A DNA stretch of 35,250 bases from JAVJSU01 sp040219275 (GCA_040219275.1 JAVJSU010000084.1:1-35250); one strand, 5' to 3'; shown: positions 23,897 to 33,647, counted from the first letter of the stretch. Notes: generated from the sequence alone by a model not told the origin. Made by a program: numbers and translations.

Positions 23897-25048
23897 TTAG
23901 CCATTCATTATATTCAAAAATAATCGCCGATTCGCCTGTAATACCGCTTCATCATGAGCCACCTGAATTGCATAAGTGTGTGCTCTGCGCGAGAGTTTAG
24001 TAAATTCAGCATCATCCATGCGAATCAGGTGATTGATACGCTCAACATACCCCGCACGATCATCAAGCGCAACTTCCCAGCCCACACCCGCCTGTTCGAT
24101 GTCATGCCACGGCGTTTGATCGCTAATGAGCACCGGAACACCCGCATAAAGTGCCTCCCAGATGACATGACCAAAATTCTCACCATGCGTCGGGAATAAC
24201 ATCAGGTGATAATTTGCTAAAGTCGCTGTAACGTCTTCCGGTTGGAGTGCGCCTTTATATGTCGCTGAAATATGCGCTGGAAGGGTCGCCATAAGGTGCT
24301 GGCAGGTCTGCCAATAGCCAGAATCTTCCAGCGTGCCGTAAATGTCAAATTCAAGCGGTTGATCTACCTCATGCAAAAGTCGCAATGCACCGTCCAAATT
24401 TTTCTTCGGTGAAATCCGTGAGAAAAAGACAATCCGTGTTTTATCTTCTTTAGGCGCAATTTCTTCCGGCAGGGGAGGGAGCGTTTTCGCTGTCAAATTT
24501 GGCGCGATATGAATGTCCGTAGCATTAGGAAAAATTGCTTTGAGTGTAGCCGTTTCTTCCGGTGTGGAGGCAACCCATTTTACATTTCGATACCAGCGCA
24601 ACCGTTTAGTGATAAAGAGATAAAGTTGCTTCTTGAGTGGTTTAATATTGAGCGCACCAGCATAAAATTCGCCACGCGGCGCAATCATGAAGGGTTGATC
24701 GGCAATCAACCTGCGCCAGCGTAAATAGGCAATTTTGACGCTTAAGCTAGAAAAGAAGCTGTTGACATAAAGCACATCAAAATCAACGCTGTTGAGTACT
24801 GTTTGCAGACCGGAAAGCGCGAGTTTATCGGAAGAAGCATAATAGATTTGGGCGTTGCTGTTTTGTGTCCATGTATTCGGTTGGATGGTGCTATATGGAT
24901 TTTCGTTGCCTAAGTCATGATCGCGTGTGAGGATATAAAAATTAAACTCATCACCCAGCCAATCCACCAGATTAGCGATGGTGCGAATCGGTCCACCACC
25001 CTTATAACCGGGCAAATAATAATCAACGATAATCAGTATTTTTAGCAT
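23897..25048 (-). CDS. GT4-family glycosyltransferase
   Basis: A 383-residue retaining glycosyltransferase of the GT-B fold. The N-terminal domain opens VDYYLPGYKGGGPIRTIANL, with the acceptor-site glycine run near 15-20. The C-terminal domain has FFSRISPKKNLDGALRLL near 210 and an intact EX7E motif, ENFGHVIWE, near 290-298, followed by GVPVLISD. It is the first gene of the minus-strand glycan run that includes the WbuB-like enzyme, wecB and the SDR enzyme. No clear ribosome site precedes the ATG. Sugar and acceptor unknown. Confidence 0.9.
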   Translation of the reverse strand: MLKILIIVDYYLPGYKGGGPIRTIANLVDWLGDEFNFYILTRDHDLGNENPYSTIQPNTWTQNSNAQIYYASSDKLALSGLQTVLNSVDFDVLYVNSFFSSLSVKIAYLRWRRLIADQPFMIAPRGEFYAGALNIKPLKKQLYLFITKRLRWYRNVKWVASTPEETATLKAIFPNATDIHIAPNLTAKTLPPLPEEIAPKEDKTRIVFFSRISPKKNLDGALRLLHEVDQPLEFDIYGTLEDSGYWQTCQHLMATLPAHISATYKGALQPEDVTATLANYHLMLFPTHGENFGHVIWEALYAGVPVLISDQTPWHDIEQAGVGWEVALDDRAGYVERINHLIRMDDAEFTKLSRRAHTYAIQVAHDEAVLQANRRLFLNIMNG

Positions 25049-25112
25049 GTGTGCGATGAGTGCTCCAATCCGCCGATACTATAGCACAAATCCTGTCGCC
25101 ATAAACATAGTG

Positions 25113-25141
25113 TTGTTTGTCATTCCGCCGGACTGTATCAT
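25113..25141 (+). promoter_or_regulatory. Candidate promoter for the plus-strand glycan genes
   Basis: TTGTTT (25113-25118), a 17-base spacer and TATCAT (25136-25141) in the divergent spacer between two glycosyltransferase genes, 76 bases before the plus-strand start. For the minus strand TATAGT (complement of 25074-25079 region) is a possible -10 without a good -35. Confidence 0.35.
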
Positions 25142-25217
25142 ACACAGGAACTGCTTCAAAGTTGAATACTAATCAAACACAACAACGAAGATTGCTAATC
25201 AAGATGGATAGTCCAAG

Positions 25218-26336
25218 ATGAAAATTGCTATATTCCCACCGTCGCTAGAAGTTGGCGGTGTTCAGCGCGTGGCATTGAGTCTGGCACGCGGCTTTCTGGC
25301 ACAAAATATTGATGTCGAACTGGTGCTCATCAAAAAAGAGGGTGCTTTTTTAGACCACGTCCCGCCAGAATTACCGATTGTAGATTTGCAGGCAACCCGC
25401 GCCCTCACCAGCATTGTGCCGCTTTCAGCATATTTACGTAAATCACAACCGGATGTGCTTCTCGCCATCTCCGAGTCCGTGAATCTGCCTGCGATCTGGG
25501 CGAAGATGCTCCCGCGCAGTGGAAAAACAAAAATCGCGGTGATGGTGGTCAATACCTTGTCGCAATATCAGGCGAACACCAACATCAGACGTGAAAAAGT
25601 GTACACAACACTCACGCGCTGGTTCTATCCCCGTGCGGATTATGTGATTGCGCTTTCGGAAGGCATCCGGCAGGATTTAGCGGCATTTATCCACTTTCCG
25701 CTTGACCGGATCATCACGATGCCATCACCCGTGCTTACGCCCGACTTTTACGAGCGTGCTAACCAGCCCATCTCGCATTACTGGTTTGACGAAGATACCA
25801 GTGAAAAAAAGGATGATATACCGATTATCCTCGGCGTGGCGCGCTTTGTGCAGGCGAAGGATTTAGAAACATTGATTCGAGCGTTCGCCATCGTCAGAGC
25901 ACAGCGCCCCGCACGTTTGCTGATTATCGGTGATGGGGAAGATCGTCCAAAATTGGAGGCGCTCGTCAGCGAATTGGGACTTAGTGACGAAGATGTATCT
26001 CTGCCCGGATTTTTACACAACCTTCCTTATATGAAAGCTACCGATGTCTTTGTGCTATCATCGGTTTTTGAAGGTTTGCCTACTGTGCTCATTGAATCGC
26101 TGGCGTGTAGTCCGGCGATTGTCAGCACGGATTGTCCGAGTGGACCACAGGAAATTCTCGATGGTGGCAAATACGGAATAATCGTCCCGATGCGTGATCC
26201 ACAGGCGATGGCAACCGCGATTATGCACCAATTAGATCATCCACCGGACGTAGAGCCGCTCCGTAAACAGGCACAAAATTACTCGATGGAGGTGGTGATT
26301 AATCGCTATCTGGAACTTTTTGGGAACACGCAATGA
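25218..26336 (+). CDS. GT4-family glycosyltransferase
   Basis: A 372-residue GT-B fold glycosyltransferase. It opens with PSLEVGGVQRVALSLARGF, the glycine-rich acceptor loop common in GT4. The donor domain has GVARFVQAKDLETLIRAFA near 205-225, IIGDGEDRPKLE near 235, and an intact EX7E motif, EGLPTVLIE, near 283-291. Length normal. Its stop overlaps the start of the next gene by four bases, indicating coupling with the SDR epimerase. Divergent from the minus-strand glycan run, so two transcription units are expected from the shared spacer. Sugar unknown. Confidence 0.9.
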   Translation: MKIAIFPPSLEVGGVQRVALSLARGFLAQNIDVELVLIKKEGAFLDHVPPELPIVDLQATRALTSIVPLSAYLRKSQPDVLLAISESVNLPAIWAKMLPRSGKTKIAVMVVNTLSQYQANTNIRREKVYTTLTRWFYPRADYVIALSEGIRQDLAAFIHFPLDRIITMPSPVLTPDFYERANQPISHYWFDEDTSEKKDDIPIILGVARFVQAKDLETLIRAFAIVRAQRPARLLIIGDGEDRPKLEALVSELGLSDEDVSLPGFLHNLPYMKATDVFVLSSVFEGLPTVLIESLACSPAIVSTDCPSGPQEILDGGKYGIIVPMRDPQAMATAIMHQLDHPPDVEPLRKQAQNYSMEVVINRYLELFGNTQ

Positions 26337-27262
26337 CGCAAATCACCGTGCTAGGCGGATCGGGTTTTCTGGGCGGGCATATCAGCCTTGCGCTGGTCAA
26401 TGCCGGGCATGATGTTCGCATTTTCGCCCGTCAGAAGACACTTCCCGCGCATCTCGCCTCACTCGAAGGGCGGGCAGAGATCATCAACGGGGATGCCAAC
26501 AATCCTGATGACATCGTGCGTGCCATTCAAGACTCACACACGGTCATCCACCTGATTCACTCTACTGTGCCGGCTTCCTCTATGCGTGATCCTGCCGGAG
26601 ATGTGTTGCAGAATGTCGTATCGACGGTGCGCTGGCTAGAACGTTTACGGGAAACACAGGTCAAACGGATCATCTATATGTCATCCGGTGGCACGGTGTA
26701 TGGAATTCCCAACACCATACCCATTACTGAAGATCACTCTACCCATCCCATCAGCGCCTATGGCATTTCCAAACTAAGCATCGAAAAATATGTGGCATTA
26801 TTTGCAGGGATCATCAACATTGATTACCGTATTTTGCGCCCCTCGAATGTCTATGGCATCGGACAAAAATTGACTGTCGCACAGGGAGTCATCGGTGTGA
26901 TGATCGCCCATGCTCTGCGCGGGGAAACGTTCGATTTGTGGGGCAATGGCGAGACCATCCGTGATTATCTCTACGTAGACGATCTCGCCCATACCGTTCA
27001 ACTCTTGCTTGATTATCAAGGTGATGAACGGATTTTCAATGTGGGGACGGGGAGCGGGCATACCGTGCTTGAAATCGTTGAAATGGTGCGGAAAGCGACC
27101 GGTACGGATTTCAAAATCCAGCATCAACCCTCCACCGGATTCGCTGTGCCGATCAATATTCTGGATGCGTCCCGCCTCAAAGCATATATTGATTGGCAAC
27201 CGCAAATCAGCTTTGAAGAAGGTATCGCCCGCACCGTCGCATGGCTAAAAACAACTATCTAA
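26333..27262 (+). CDS. NAD-dependent epimerase, GalE-like (extended SDR)
   Basis: A 309-residue nucleotide-sugar epimerase. The NAD-binding motif is GGSGFLGG at residues 8-15, the catalytic region is MSSGGTVYG plus YGISK near 140, and RPSNVYGIGQ, GNGETIRDYLYVDDLA and FNVGTGSG are typical of UDP-glucose or UDP-GlcNAc 4-epimerases. The start overlaps the upstream glycosyltransferase stop (ATGA). It ends 19 bases before the convergent membrane glycosyltransferase gene, with no obvious terminator between them. It probably provides a Gal- or GalNAc-type donor for its partner glycosyltransferase; substrate inferred only. Confidence 0.88.
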   Translation: MTQITVLGGSGFLGGHISLALVNAGHDVRIFARQKTLPAHLASLEGRAEIINGDANNPDDIVRAIQDSHTVIHLIHSTVPASSMRDPAGDVLQNVVSTVRWLERLRETQVKRIIYMSSGGTVYGIPNTIPITEDHSTHPISAYGISKLSIEKYVALFAGIINIDYRILRPSNVYGIGQKLTVAQGVIGVMIAHALRGETFDLWGNGETIRDYLYVDDLAHTVQLLLDYQGDERIFNVGTGSGHTVLEIVEMVRKATGTDFKIQHQPSTGFAVPINILDASRLKAYIDWQPQISFEEGIARTVAWLKTTI

Positions 27263-27281
27263 GCATCAATGCGTAATAATC

Positions 27282-29672
27282 TCAGTCTATGGTGATTTCC
27301 GCGACGCACAGCACATCGCCCAATGCCTCACCTTCTTCTGTTTGGATCGCTAATCTTGCCCCGTCTTCCCAATAATACACGATGACATTCAAGCAATATT
27401 GACCGGAGGCGACCCCATCCGGCAAGCGCAGACCATGATGATCGTCATACGTTTCGCCGATTTGCCAGCGCGATGTATAGCCGAACTGTCCCTGTGGAGT
27501 GGTGTCACGTTGAAGCAACGGAATCCGCGTGTCTATCTCACCAATTTGTACGCTCACGCTGTAATCGCGTTCGATTTCGCTGATGGGTTGCCAAATGAGC
27601 GACACCGGAATCACATCGCCCGCGTTATAGGTCAGTCCATCGGGCAGGCTCGCCGTCATGAGTGCGAACAGCTCGCCAAAATTATATGCCCGATCTGCTT
27701 GCCAATCATTTTCTGGCACACCATCCGCACTCACGAATCGTATGGCACGGGCGCGTTGACTGGCTTCAATCTCATCCACCGGAAAATACTGCTCCACCAT
27801 ATAGCGTTCTGTCGGGCGAATGGTGAAGGCATTAAACGGTCCATAGGGCATCACCAGCCACATGGTTTTATGTCGTAGCGCTTCAGAATCAATCAAAGCG
27901 GCGGCGGGCGGACTCATTAAATCAACCAGATTATCAGAAATTACAGATGGTTGAACATCAGGATTATGGCGTTCTCCGGGGGCATCCGGCAATGCCAGCA
28001 ACAACGCGGGCGTGTTAAAGGTATTCATAAAAGCCAGCATAATTTCAGGATTCTGAATGAAAATTACATCATCACGCGTAGCAACCGCATCCAGATCATT
28101 TATCATCTGCATAGTTTCGGTGTCCTCGCTACCAAAACGCGGATCATCATAAATACTACGCAGTCGCAGACCCATCGCCAGCGGGATCATCACGACACTG
28201 ATAAGCACCAGCAAAATAGGTGATAAGCGTCGTTTTTCGCTCAAAATCCATAATCCAACACCACCAATCAACAAAGCGAGGGTCACAATCATCGCCAACG
28301 CACCGCTAATTGTCGGCAGGTTGGCTTGCATCCATGAAACATTAATATCGTTAAAGTCCAGCAGAAGCAGATTTTGCCGGATAGATGACCATTGCCATGT
28401 CCATAAGCCTTTTTCCCAAACAACAATGCCTGCATCACTCAATTTGGAAAAATAATCCGCCACGTAAACGAGCATCCCGACAAGCTGAATGCCGATGCTC
28501 AAAATCGCTAATCCAGCAAATAACCCGCGTTTTATGCCAGATTTCGATGTGCGAAGTCGCTCAAGAATGGGGAAAACACCGAGCATCAAAATGGGCACTA
28601 CGGGCAACAGATAGCGCGGTCCCCAGCCCGTGCCACTCCACCAGATTTGACGGTGGATCACGCCAAAGCTCGCAGGGAGCAAAATGAATACCATCAATAG
28701 CGCCAGCAAAATACGCCCGCCACCCTGTTTACGATCTAGCCAGAAGCCCAACACACCCGCCAGCAAAATCGGCGAATAGAGCCAGATACTCCGCCCGAAG
28801 CTGATCTGATAACCGAGCAAGCTGTCAAATACATATGTCCAGTAGTCCGTCCCTTGCAGGCGACTCGAAATATAGGCGTAGGAAAAACGGGTCGGTACAG
28901 CATCCGAACGGATGAATAAGAAGCCTGTGATGACTAATAACAGGAGCGCAATCGTAATGCCAATCCCTGAAGGACGTTTTAGCCAGCCAATAAGTTGTGT
29001 GGGCGGGGGCAATAACAGAATGAGGAGCGCGGGTAGAATCACCAACACGCTAATTTTCGTGAGCGCCATGCTAATAATCGCAAGCAGGAACACACCGATC
29101 CACAGCGCACTTTTTCGATCTGCGTTGAGTCCGATCCGTCCGATATGAAACGCGCTGAAAAAACCGATCAACGTGAACAGCGTCACCAGTGGCTCACGGA
29201 AAAAAGTGGAGCTATACGGAAAAGCGAGGGTCGCTACACCAAAGAGCAGGGCAGTCAGCGCACTGATACCGCCACCATAGCCCCATATCAGCCCGATACC
29301 AAAAACCACCACCGCAGTAATTACCGTGATGACGATGTTAAACATCCAGACTGCGTGGATCATGCCAACGTCGGGCAGGGCTTGCGCGATCATAAGGAAG
29401 GGCGCGGCGAGCACAGGTTGTAACGGCTCATATAAACCAGCGCGTTCGGGGATGCCCGCCGTGTTCAAAATGGGTTGCAGATTAAAGGTGTAGTTGAGTT
29501 GAAAATTACCGCGTCTAGCGAAACTCTCTGTGCTATCGAACAGATAGATTTCATCGTTACTCACGCGGATGCCACTGTAGAGCAGAAGGTATACGCCCGT
29601 CAAAAACCAGACGAGCGCGAGCACAATAATAATGTTTCTGCGTGAAAATTTAGGATTGTGTGGAACCTGCAC
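27282..29672 (-). CDS. GT-C-type integral membrane glycosyltransferase (GT39-like)
   Basis: A 796-residue protein with about a dozen hydrophobic helices between residues 13 and 500, and a soluble C-terminal domain of roughly 280 residues (about 515-796). The first outer loop has SNDEIYLFDSTESFARRGNF, with the acidic Asp-Glu pair expected near the catalytic site of GT-C enzymes that use lipid-linked sugars. FREPLVTLF near 145 fits the second conserved region. The C-terminal domain (MINDLDAVATRDDVIFIQN, then beta-rich sequence) should lie outside the membrane and resembles those of large unannotated bacterial GT-C proteins. The frame opens with GTG at 29672, preceded by AGGAAAA. Likely transfers a sugar to a lipid or protein as part of the glycan cluster. 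Confidence 0.78.
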   Translation of the reverse strand: MQVPHNPKFSRRNIIIVLALVWFLTGVYLLLYSGIRVSNDEIYLFDSTESFARRGNFQLNYTFNLQPILNTAGIPERAGLYEPLQPVLAAPFLMIAQALPDVGMIHAVWMFNIVITVITAVVVFGIGLIWGYGGGISALTALLFGVATLAFPYSSTFFREPLVTLFTLIGFFSAFHIGRIGLNADRKSALWIGVFLLAIISMALTKISVLVILPALLILLLPPPTQLIGWLKRPSGIGITIALLLLVITGFLFIRSDAVPTRFSYAYISSRLQGTDYWTYVFDSLLGYQISFGRSIWLYSPILLAGVLGFWLDRKQGGGRILLALLMVFILLPASFGVIHRQIWWSGTGWGPRYLLPVVPILMLGVFPILERLRTSKSGIKRGLFAGLAILSIGIQLVGMLVYVADYFSKLSDAGIVVWEKGLWTWQWSSIRQNLLLLDFNDINVSWMQANLPTISGALAMIVTLALLIGGVGLWILSEKRRLSPILLVLISVVMIPLAMGLRLRSIYDDPRFGSEDTETMQMINDLDAVATRDDVIFIQNPEIMLAFMNTFNTPALLLALPDAPGERHNPDVQPSVISDNLVDLMSPPAAALIDSEALRHKTMWLVMPYGPFNAFTIRPTERYMVEQYFPVDEIEASQRARAIRFVSADGVPENDWQADRAYNFGELFALMTASLPDGLTYNAGDVIPVSLIWQPISEIERDYSVSVQIGEIDTRIPLLQRDTTPQGQFGYTSRWQIGETYDDHHGLRLPDGVASGQYCLNVIVYYWEDGARLAIQTEEGEALGDVLCVAEITID

Positions 29673-29731
29673 GACGGCTTTTCCTACTACACCTGATAAT
29701 CAAGCGATGAGTATAGCCTAGCCTGAAGGGT

Positions 29732-30574
29732 GTGTGTAGCAAGAAAAACGATGACTTTCAGGGCAATCGCGTTCTAAAAAACTGCAAGCGTCTCCTCCGT
29801 TCGGTGCAAGCAGATATGCTGGTCATGCTCGACAGTGGCTTGCTCGAGTTCACTACACTGCAAATGATTGTCAAAAAAAGTGCACAGTTCATAGTTCCAG
29901 CCAAGTCACAGATGAAGCTCACGCCTATCAAATATTTCCATGATGGCAACTATCTGGCTGAACTGCGCTACTGGAAAGATGGCTATTGTCGTGCCCAACC
30001 TCGTTTGCGCGTTCGTGTTATCCCTTACACGTTTGATGACCCAGTTCGCAATCCAGAGGGCAAAACCTATCGCATGATTACCAGCCTACTTGACCCAATC
30101 TTATTCCCGGCGAAAGAGGTGATTAATACCTACCATCAACGCTGGGAAATCGAATTGGCAATTGATGAAATCGACACCCATCAGCGGCTGACATGGATCC
30201 CATTTCGCTCGCAAAAACCGGTGGGCGTTATTCAAGAATTCTATGCCTTACTCTTGGCTTATTTCATCATCTGTTGTTTGCGATATGAAAGTGCTGAACA
30301 GCATAATTTATCGCCACAACAGTTAAGTTTTATCAATGGATTACGTCTCATCGAACATATTTTGCCGATCACACAGCTTTTAGATGGTGTGGAGCAACTA
30401 CAGCGGCTCATTTATCAGTGGCATCTCTACTTTCGATTACCTCCACGCGACAATCGCATCAATCCCCGTGTTGTTAAAAGAAAAATGAACAAGTTTCGAC
30501 GTAAGAAACCCGACGATATATCAGTCAAAGTCCCCGATTTTATGGACAGTCTACGGATATTGCAAAGGGCTTAA
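29732..30574 (+). pseudogene. IS4-family transposase, 5'-truncated
   Basis: The readable 280 residues correspond to the C-terminal two thirds of an IS4-type DDE transposase. The second catalytic Asp appears in MLVMLDSGLLEF, and the YREK-like region is YHQRWEIELAIDEID with the catalytic Glu and Asp in place of the final Lys. The N-terminal part with the first catalytic Asp is missing, so the element cannot work. The GTG at 29732 is probably just where the frame opens; the true junction with host DNA is near 29745. No inverted repeats were found. It ends at the junction with an ISL3 fragment (30575). Confidence 0.75.
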
Positions 30575-30790
30575 CTCAACCGTATTGGTTTGTTAAACAC
30601 CCTCTATCAATTGCAGACATTTGTGATCGGTTTGCGACAGGACTATGCTGCGGTTTACGCTGCTCTGGCTTTGACTTGGAGTAATGGACAAACTGAAGGA
30701 CAAGTCAACCGACTCAAATTTATCAAACGGCAAATGTATGGTCGTGCTAAATTCGATCTACTCCGTCTGCGGGTTCTTGCTCCACCCTGA
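30575..30790 (+). pseudogene. ISL3-family transposase, C-terminal fragment
   Basis: About 70 residues that end an ISL3-type transposase. LRQDYAAVYAALALTWSNGQTEGQVNRLKFIKRQMYGRAKFDLLRLRVLAPP matches the well-known C-terminal block of the family (WSNGQxEGxxNRLKxxKRxMYGRA). Everything upstream is gone and replaced by the IS4 relic, whose stop is at 30574. The 3' non-coding tail continues as 30791-30803, is interrupted by an IS1182 insertion, and resumes at 32392 (GCGGATGAACCACC), consistent with the right end of the ISL3 element. Confidence 0.8.
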
Positions 30791-30803
30791 TTTCACATAA
30801 AGT

Positions 30804-30822
30804 GATGTTGTTGGCGAACCCA
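30804..30822. repeat. IS1182 left inverted repeat
   Basis: GATGTTGTTGGCGAACCCA, exact reverse complement of 32368-32386. The 5 bases before it (AAAGT, 30799-30803) recur after the right repeat. Confidence 0.9.
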
Positions 30823-30888
30823 TGATATAGGTGAATGAAAGGTATACTGACAGCAAATACTATTCCCATAGAATAAGAATGGTCACGG

Positions 30889-32365
30889 ATGTCACTCCCA
30901 GAACAAGGCATTGAAGCAATACCAGCAGAAACAAGTCAAATTGCTCGAAAAGCATTTCCGCAGGGTCATAAATACATACAAATGCGCGACGTTTTAGGGA
31001 CAATTTATACGGACGATGTGTTTGTGGATCTGTATCCAGCAGATGGACAACCTGCCATCCGCCCGTGGCGTTTAGCCTTAGTAACGGTGATGCAGTTTGC
31101 AGAAGATTTGACAGATCGCCAAGCAGCAGAAGCTGTACGAGATCGACTGACATGGAAATATGCCCTGAGCTTATCTCTAACAGATATAGGTTTTGACCAT
31201 TCAGTTTTATGTGAGTTTCGCCAACGCTTGTTAGATGTGCTATTACACCAACTGACAGAAGGGGGCTGGCTGAAAGCACGAGGGAAACAACGAACGGACT
31301 CAACGCATATTTTGACGGCTGTGCGCCGACTCAATCAACTTGAATTGGTCCATGAAACATTACGACATGCTTTAAACGACCTGTCTGTGGTCGCACCGGA
31401 TTGGCTCAAACAACGCGTGAGTGCAAAGTGGTTTGAAGCTTACAGTCAACGTACAAGTAACTATCTACTACCCAAAAAGGAAACTGATCGTCAAGATTGG
31501 GCACAGCGAGTTGGAGCGGACGGCTTATATCTACTACGGGAAATTTATCAGTTCTCCGTATGATTTAGATGCCCGTTGTAGTACGAAACGCAACTCCACC
31601 TGGATTGGGTACAAGGCTCATCTTACAGAAACCTGTGACGATGACACACCCAGCTTGATTACAAATGTTGAAACACGCTTAGCAACGGAACCCGATCATG
31701 ATGCCACCTCGGTTATTCATGCTCATCTTGTGGCGAATGGCTATGCCCCTCAGAAACACTTTGTCGATCAAGGCTACATGTCTATTGATCATGTTGTTAG
31801 TGGACAACAAGATGCCAATATTGATCTGATGGGTGCAATCCCTGATGATAATAGTTGGCAAGCTGGACTGGGTGGCTATGATAGCAAAACATTCACCATT
31901 GACTGGCAACGCCAGCAGGCTGTTTGCCCGCAAGGAAATACAAGCTGTAGTTGGTCAATCGCCCACACACCGTCTCAATGTCCTGTTGTGAAAATCAAGT
32001 TTCGGCAAGTGGATTGTGCGGCTTGTCCTACACTCGCTTTATGTACCAACAATCGTGAAAAGCGACGAACGCTTACCGTTTTAGCTCCTCAATTACTTTT
32101 TGAAGCACAGCAAAATGCCCGCGAAAGACAAGAAACAATAGATTTCAAGGACGCTTGCCATGTCCAAGCAGGTGTTGAAGGTACAATGTCACAAGTGGCT
32201 CATGTTCTTGATGGTAGACGGTCACGATATCGGGGCATTCACAAAACGCATCTTCAGCATATTGCTCTAGTTACAGCAATTAATCTGCTACGTATGGTGA
32301 ATTGGCTCAATGATATTCCACGCCAACAAACACCCATCTCCCAGTTTGCACGTCTAGTTGCTTAA
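30889..32365 (+). pseudogene. IS1182 transposase with internal deletion and frame change
   Basis: The first part (30889 to about 31540) reads through the N-terminal domain (AIRPWRLALVTVMQFAEDLTDRQAAEAVRDRLTWKYALSL, then LCEFRQRLL) and the first catalytic Asp in RTDSTH, up to GADGLYLLREIYQ, then stops at 31563. The second part, in another frame from about 31540 to 32365, resumes at FISSPYDLDARCS and carries DQGYM with the second Asp and AGVEGTMSQ with the catalytic Glu. Family members have roughly 45-60 residues between these blocks (from memory), so an internal deletion rather than a single-base shift joins them. Not functional as it stands. Confidence 0.85.
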
Positions 32366-32367
32366 AT

Positions 32368-32386
32368 TGGGTTCGCCAACAACATC
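32368..32386. repeat. IS1182 right inverted repeat
   Basis: TGGGTTCGCCAACAACATC, exact reverse complement of the left repeat, starting 2 bases after the transposase stop. AAAGT (32387-32391) follows as the target-site copy. Confidence 0.9.
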
Positions 32387-32507
32387 AAAGTGCGGATGAA
32401 CCACCGAAATGGGGCAAGATCAACTGCTTTGTACGAAAAATCAGCTTACCCTCCCTCCCTCTTTTCGTCCACTATATGGATAAAGTCGAGTTCAGGTGGT
32501 ATGTAGT

Positions 32508-33647
32508 TCACTTTTTTCTGGATGCCACTTCGGAGAGAATAGCGACTGTTTTCTCAGCATTACTACCAAAATACTTATGTGCTAATTCCTTATTTTCTTC
32601 GCCTGTTTCACGCCGTAAATCTTCTGAACTGTACACTTGCAGGATAGCGTCTGCTAAACCGTCGACATCTTTTTCATCAACTAGCACACGATTAAGAATG
32701 TTTGGTATTTCCACGTGTCTGGTTGAGACAACCGGCTTTCCAAATGCCATTGCCTCCGCAATTACTGTAGGGAAGCCTTCAGCAGTGCCCTGGCTATCAT
32801 GATGGGAGGGTAAACAGAAAATATCACAATGGCGGTACATTGCCTTTAAAGCGGAGCCGCTCAATTTGCCGAAAAACGCCACCTGATCTTCGACGCCAAT
32901 ATCTTTTGCCAATTGATGAGCATCTACGGTATTCCCTGTTGTTCCTTTATCGCCTACAACCCAAACTTCGAGATCAGGCATATTCAGCTTTTTGATAGCC
33001 TTGAACAATACTTCGTGTCCTTTGCGTTCTCCGAAAAAAGCAACGATGAGGATCGTAAATTTTTGTTCCAGTTTGTAGTCTTCAAGATCAACGCTGATAC
33101 GTACAACTTCCACTCGTGATGGATCAACCTTGAACTTGTTTTTTAGCAACTCGCGGTTATATTCCGTAACGGTAATAATTTGATCGCAAGCATCAAGCGC
33201 GGTGACAAACAACGCCTCATTCGGATTGATATAAAATTCATAGGCATGAACCATTGTGACGAGAGGTTTATTGAAGATGAGCTTACTAAAATACCCGATG
33301 AAGAGCTTATGATCGCCAAAAGTCGAATAGATAATATCTACTTTTTTCATTGAATCGGAAAAATGCCAGGCAAGCATAAAATCCACCAATTCACCATACT
33401 TCAGTGCTACGCGCAATATCTTTATGTATAGAGTAGGCTTGCGCAAAAAATAGAAAGGTTGCTTCAGCACGACGTTAAGTGCGCGCCAGTTATTTAGCTC
33501 CCAATTATCATGGGCATTGTAATGATCTTTTTTATACTTTGTAGGGAACAGGCTAATTTTTACGCCTGATTTATCGAAAATTCTTAGTTCACGATAAACG
33601 AAGTGTTCTAAACCCCGTTTCATAGATGCAATAACGCCAACGCGCAT
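32508..33647 (-). CDS. GT4-family glycosyltransferase
   Basis: A 379-residue GT-B fold glycosyltransferase. The donor-domain features are FFGERKGHEVLFKAIKKL near 205-225, VVGDKGTTGNT near 240, GKLSGSALKAMYRHCDIFCLPS near 265-290, and an intact EX7E motif, EGFPTVIAE, near 300-308. The frame opens at a TTG (33662), but GGAG lies 8 bases before the ATG at 33647, which I take as the start. Its sequence is visibly AT-richer than the other glycosyltransferase genes here, hinting at a different origin. It lies between two insertion sequences and is cut off from the rest of the glycan cluster by the IS4/ISL3/IS1182 block. The gene itself looks intact. Confidence 0.88.
   Translation of the reverse strand: MRVGVIASMKRGLEHFVYRELRIFDKSGVKISLFPTKYKKDHYNAHDNWELNNWRALNVVLKQPFYFLRKPTLYIKILRVALKYGELVDFMLAWHFSDSMKKVDIIYSTFGDHKLFIGYFSKLIFNKPLVTMVHAYEFYINPNEALFVTALDACDQIITVTEYNRELLKNKFKVDPSRVEVVRISVDLEDYKLEQKFTILIVAFFGERKGHEVLFKAIKKLNMPDLEVWVVGDKGTTGNTVDAHQLAKDIGVEDQVAFFGKLSGSALKAMYRHCDIFCLPSHHDSQGTAEGFPTVIAEAMAFGKPVVSTRHVEIPNILNRVLVDEKDVDGLADAILQVYSSEDLRRETGEENKELAHKYFGSNAEKTVAILSEVASRKK

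Larger units (their letters stand above)
30804..32386 (+). mobile_element. IS1182-family element, internally deleted
   Basis: A 1583-base unit bounded by perfect 19-bp inverted repeats (30804-30822 and 32368-32386) and flanked by AAAGT on both sides (30799-30803 and 32387-32391), read as the target duplication. It is inserted in the 3' tail of an ISL3 remnant. The transposase gene inside has lost a central segment. Intact ends mean it could still be moved by a transposase supplied elsewhere. Confidence 0.85.

Noticed and set aside
30799..32391. CRISPR-like or tandem repeat array in the IS region
   Set aside because: The repeated sequences are single inverted pairs and short target duplications of insertion sequences, with no regular repeat-spacer pattern.
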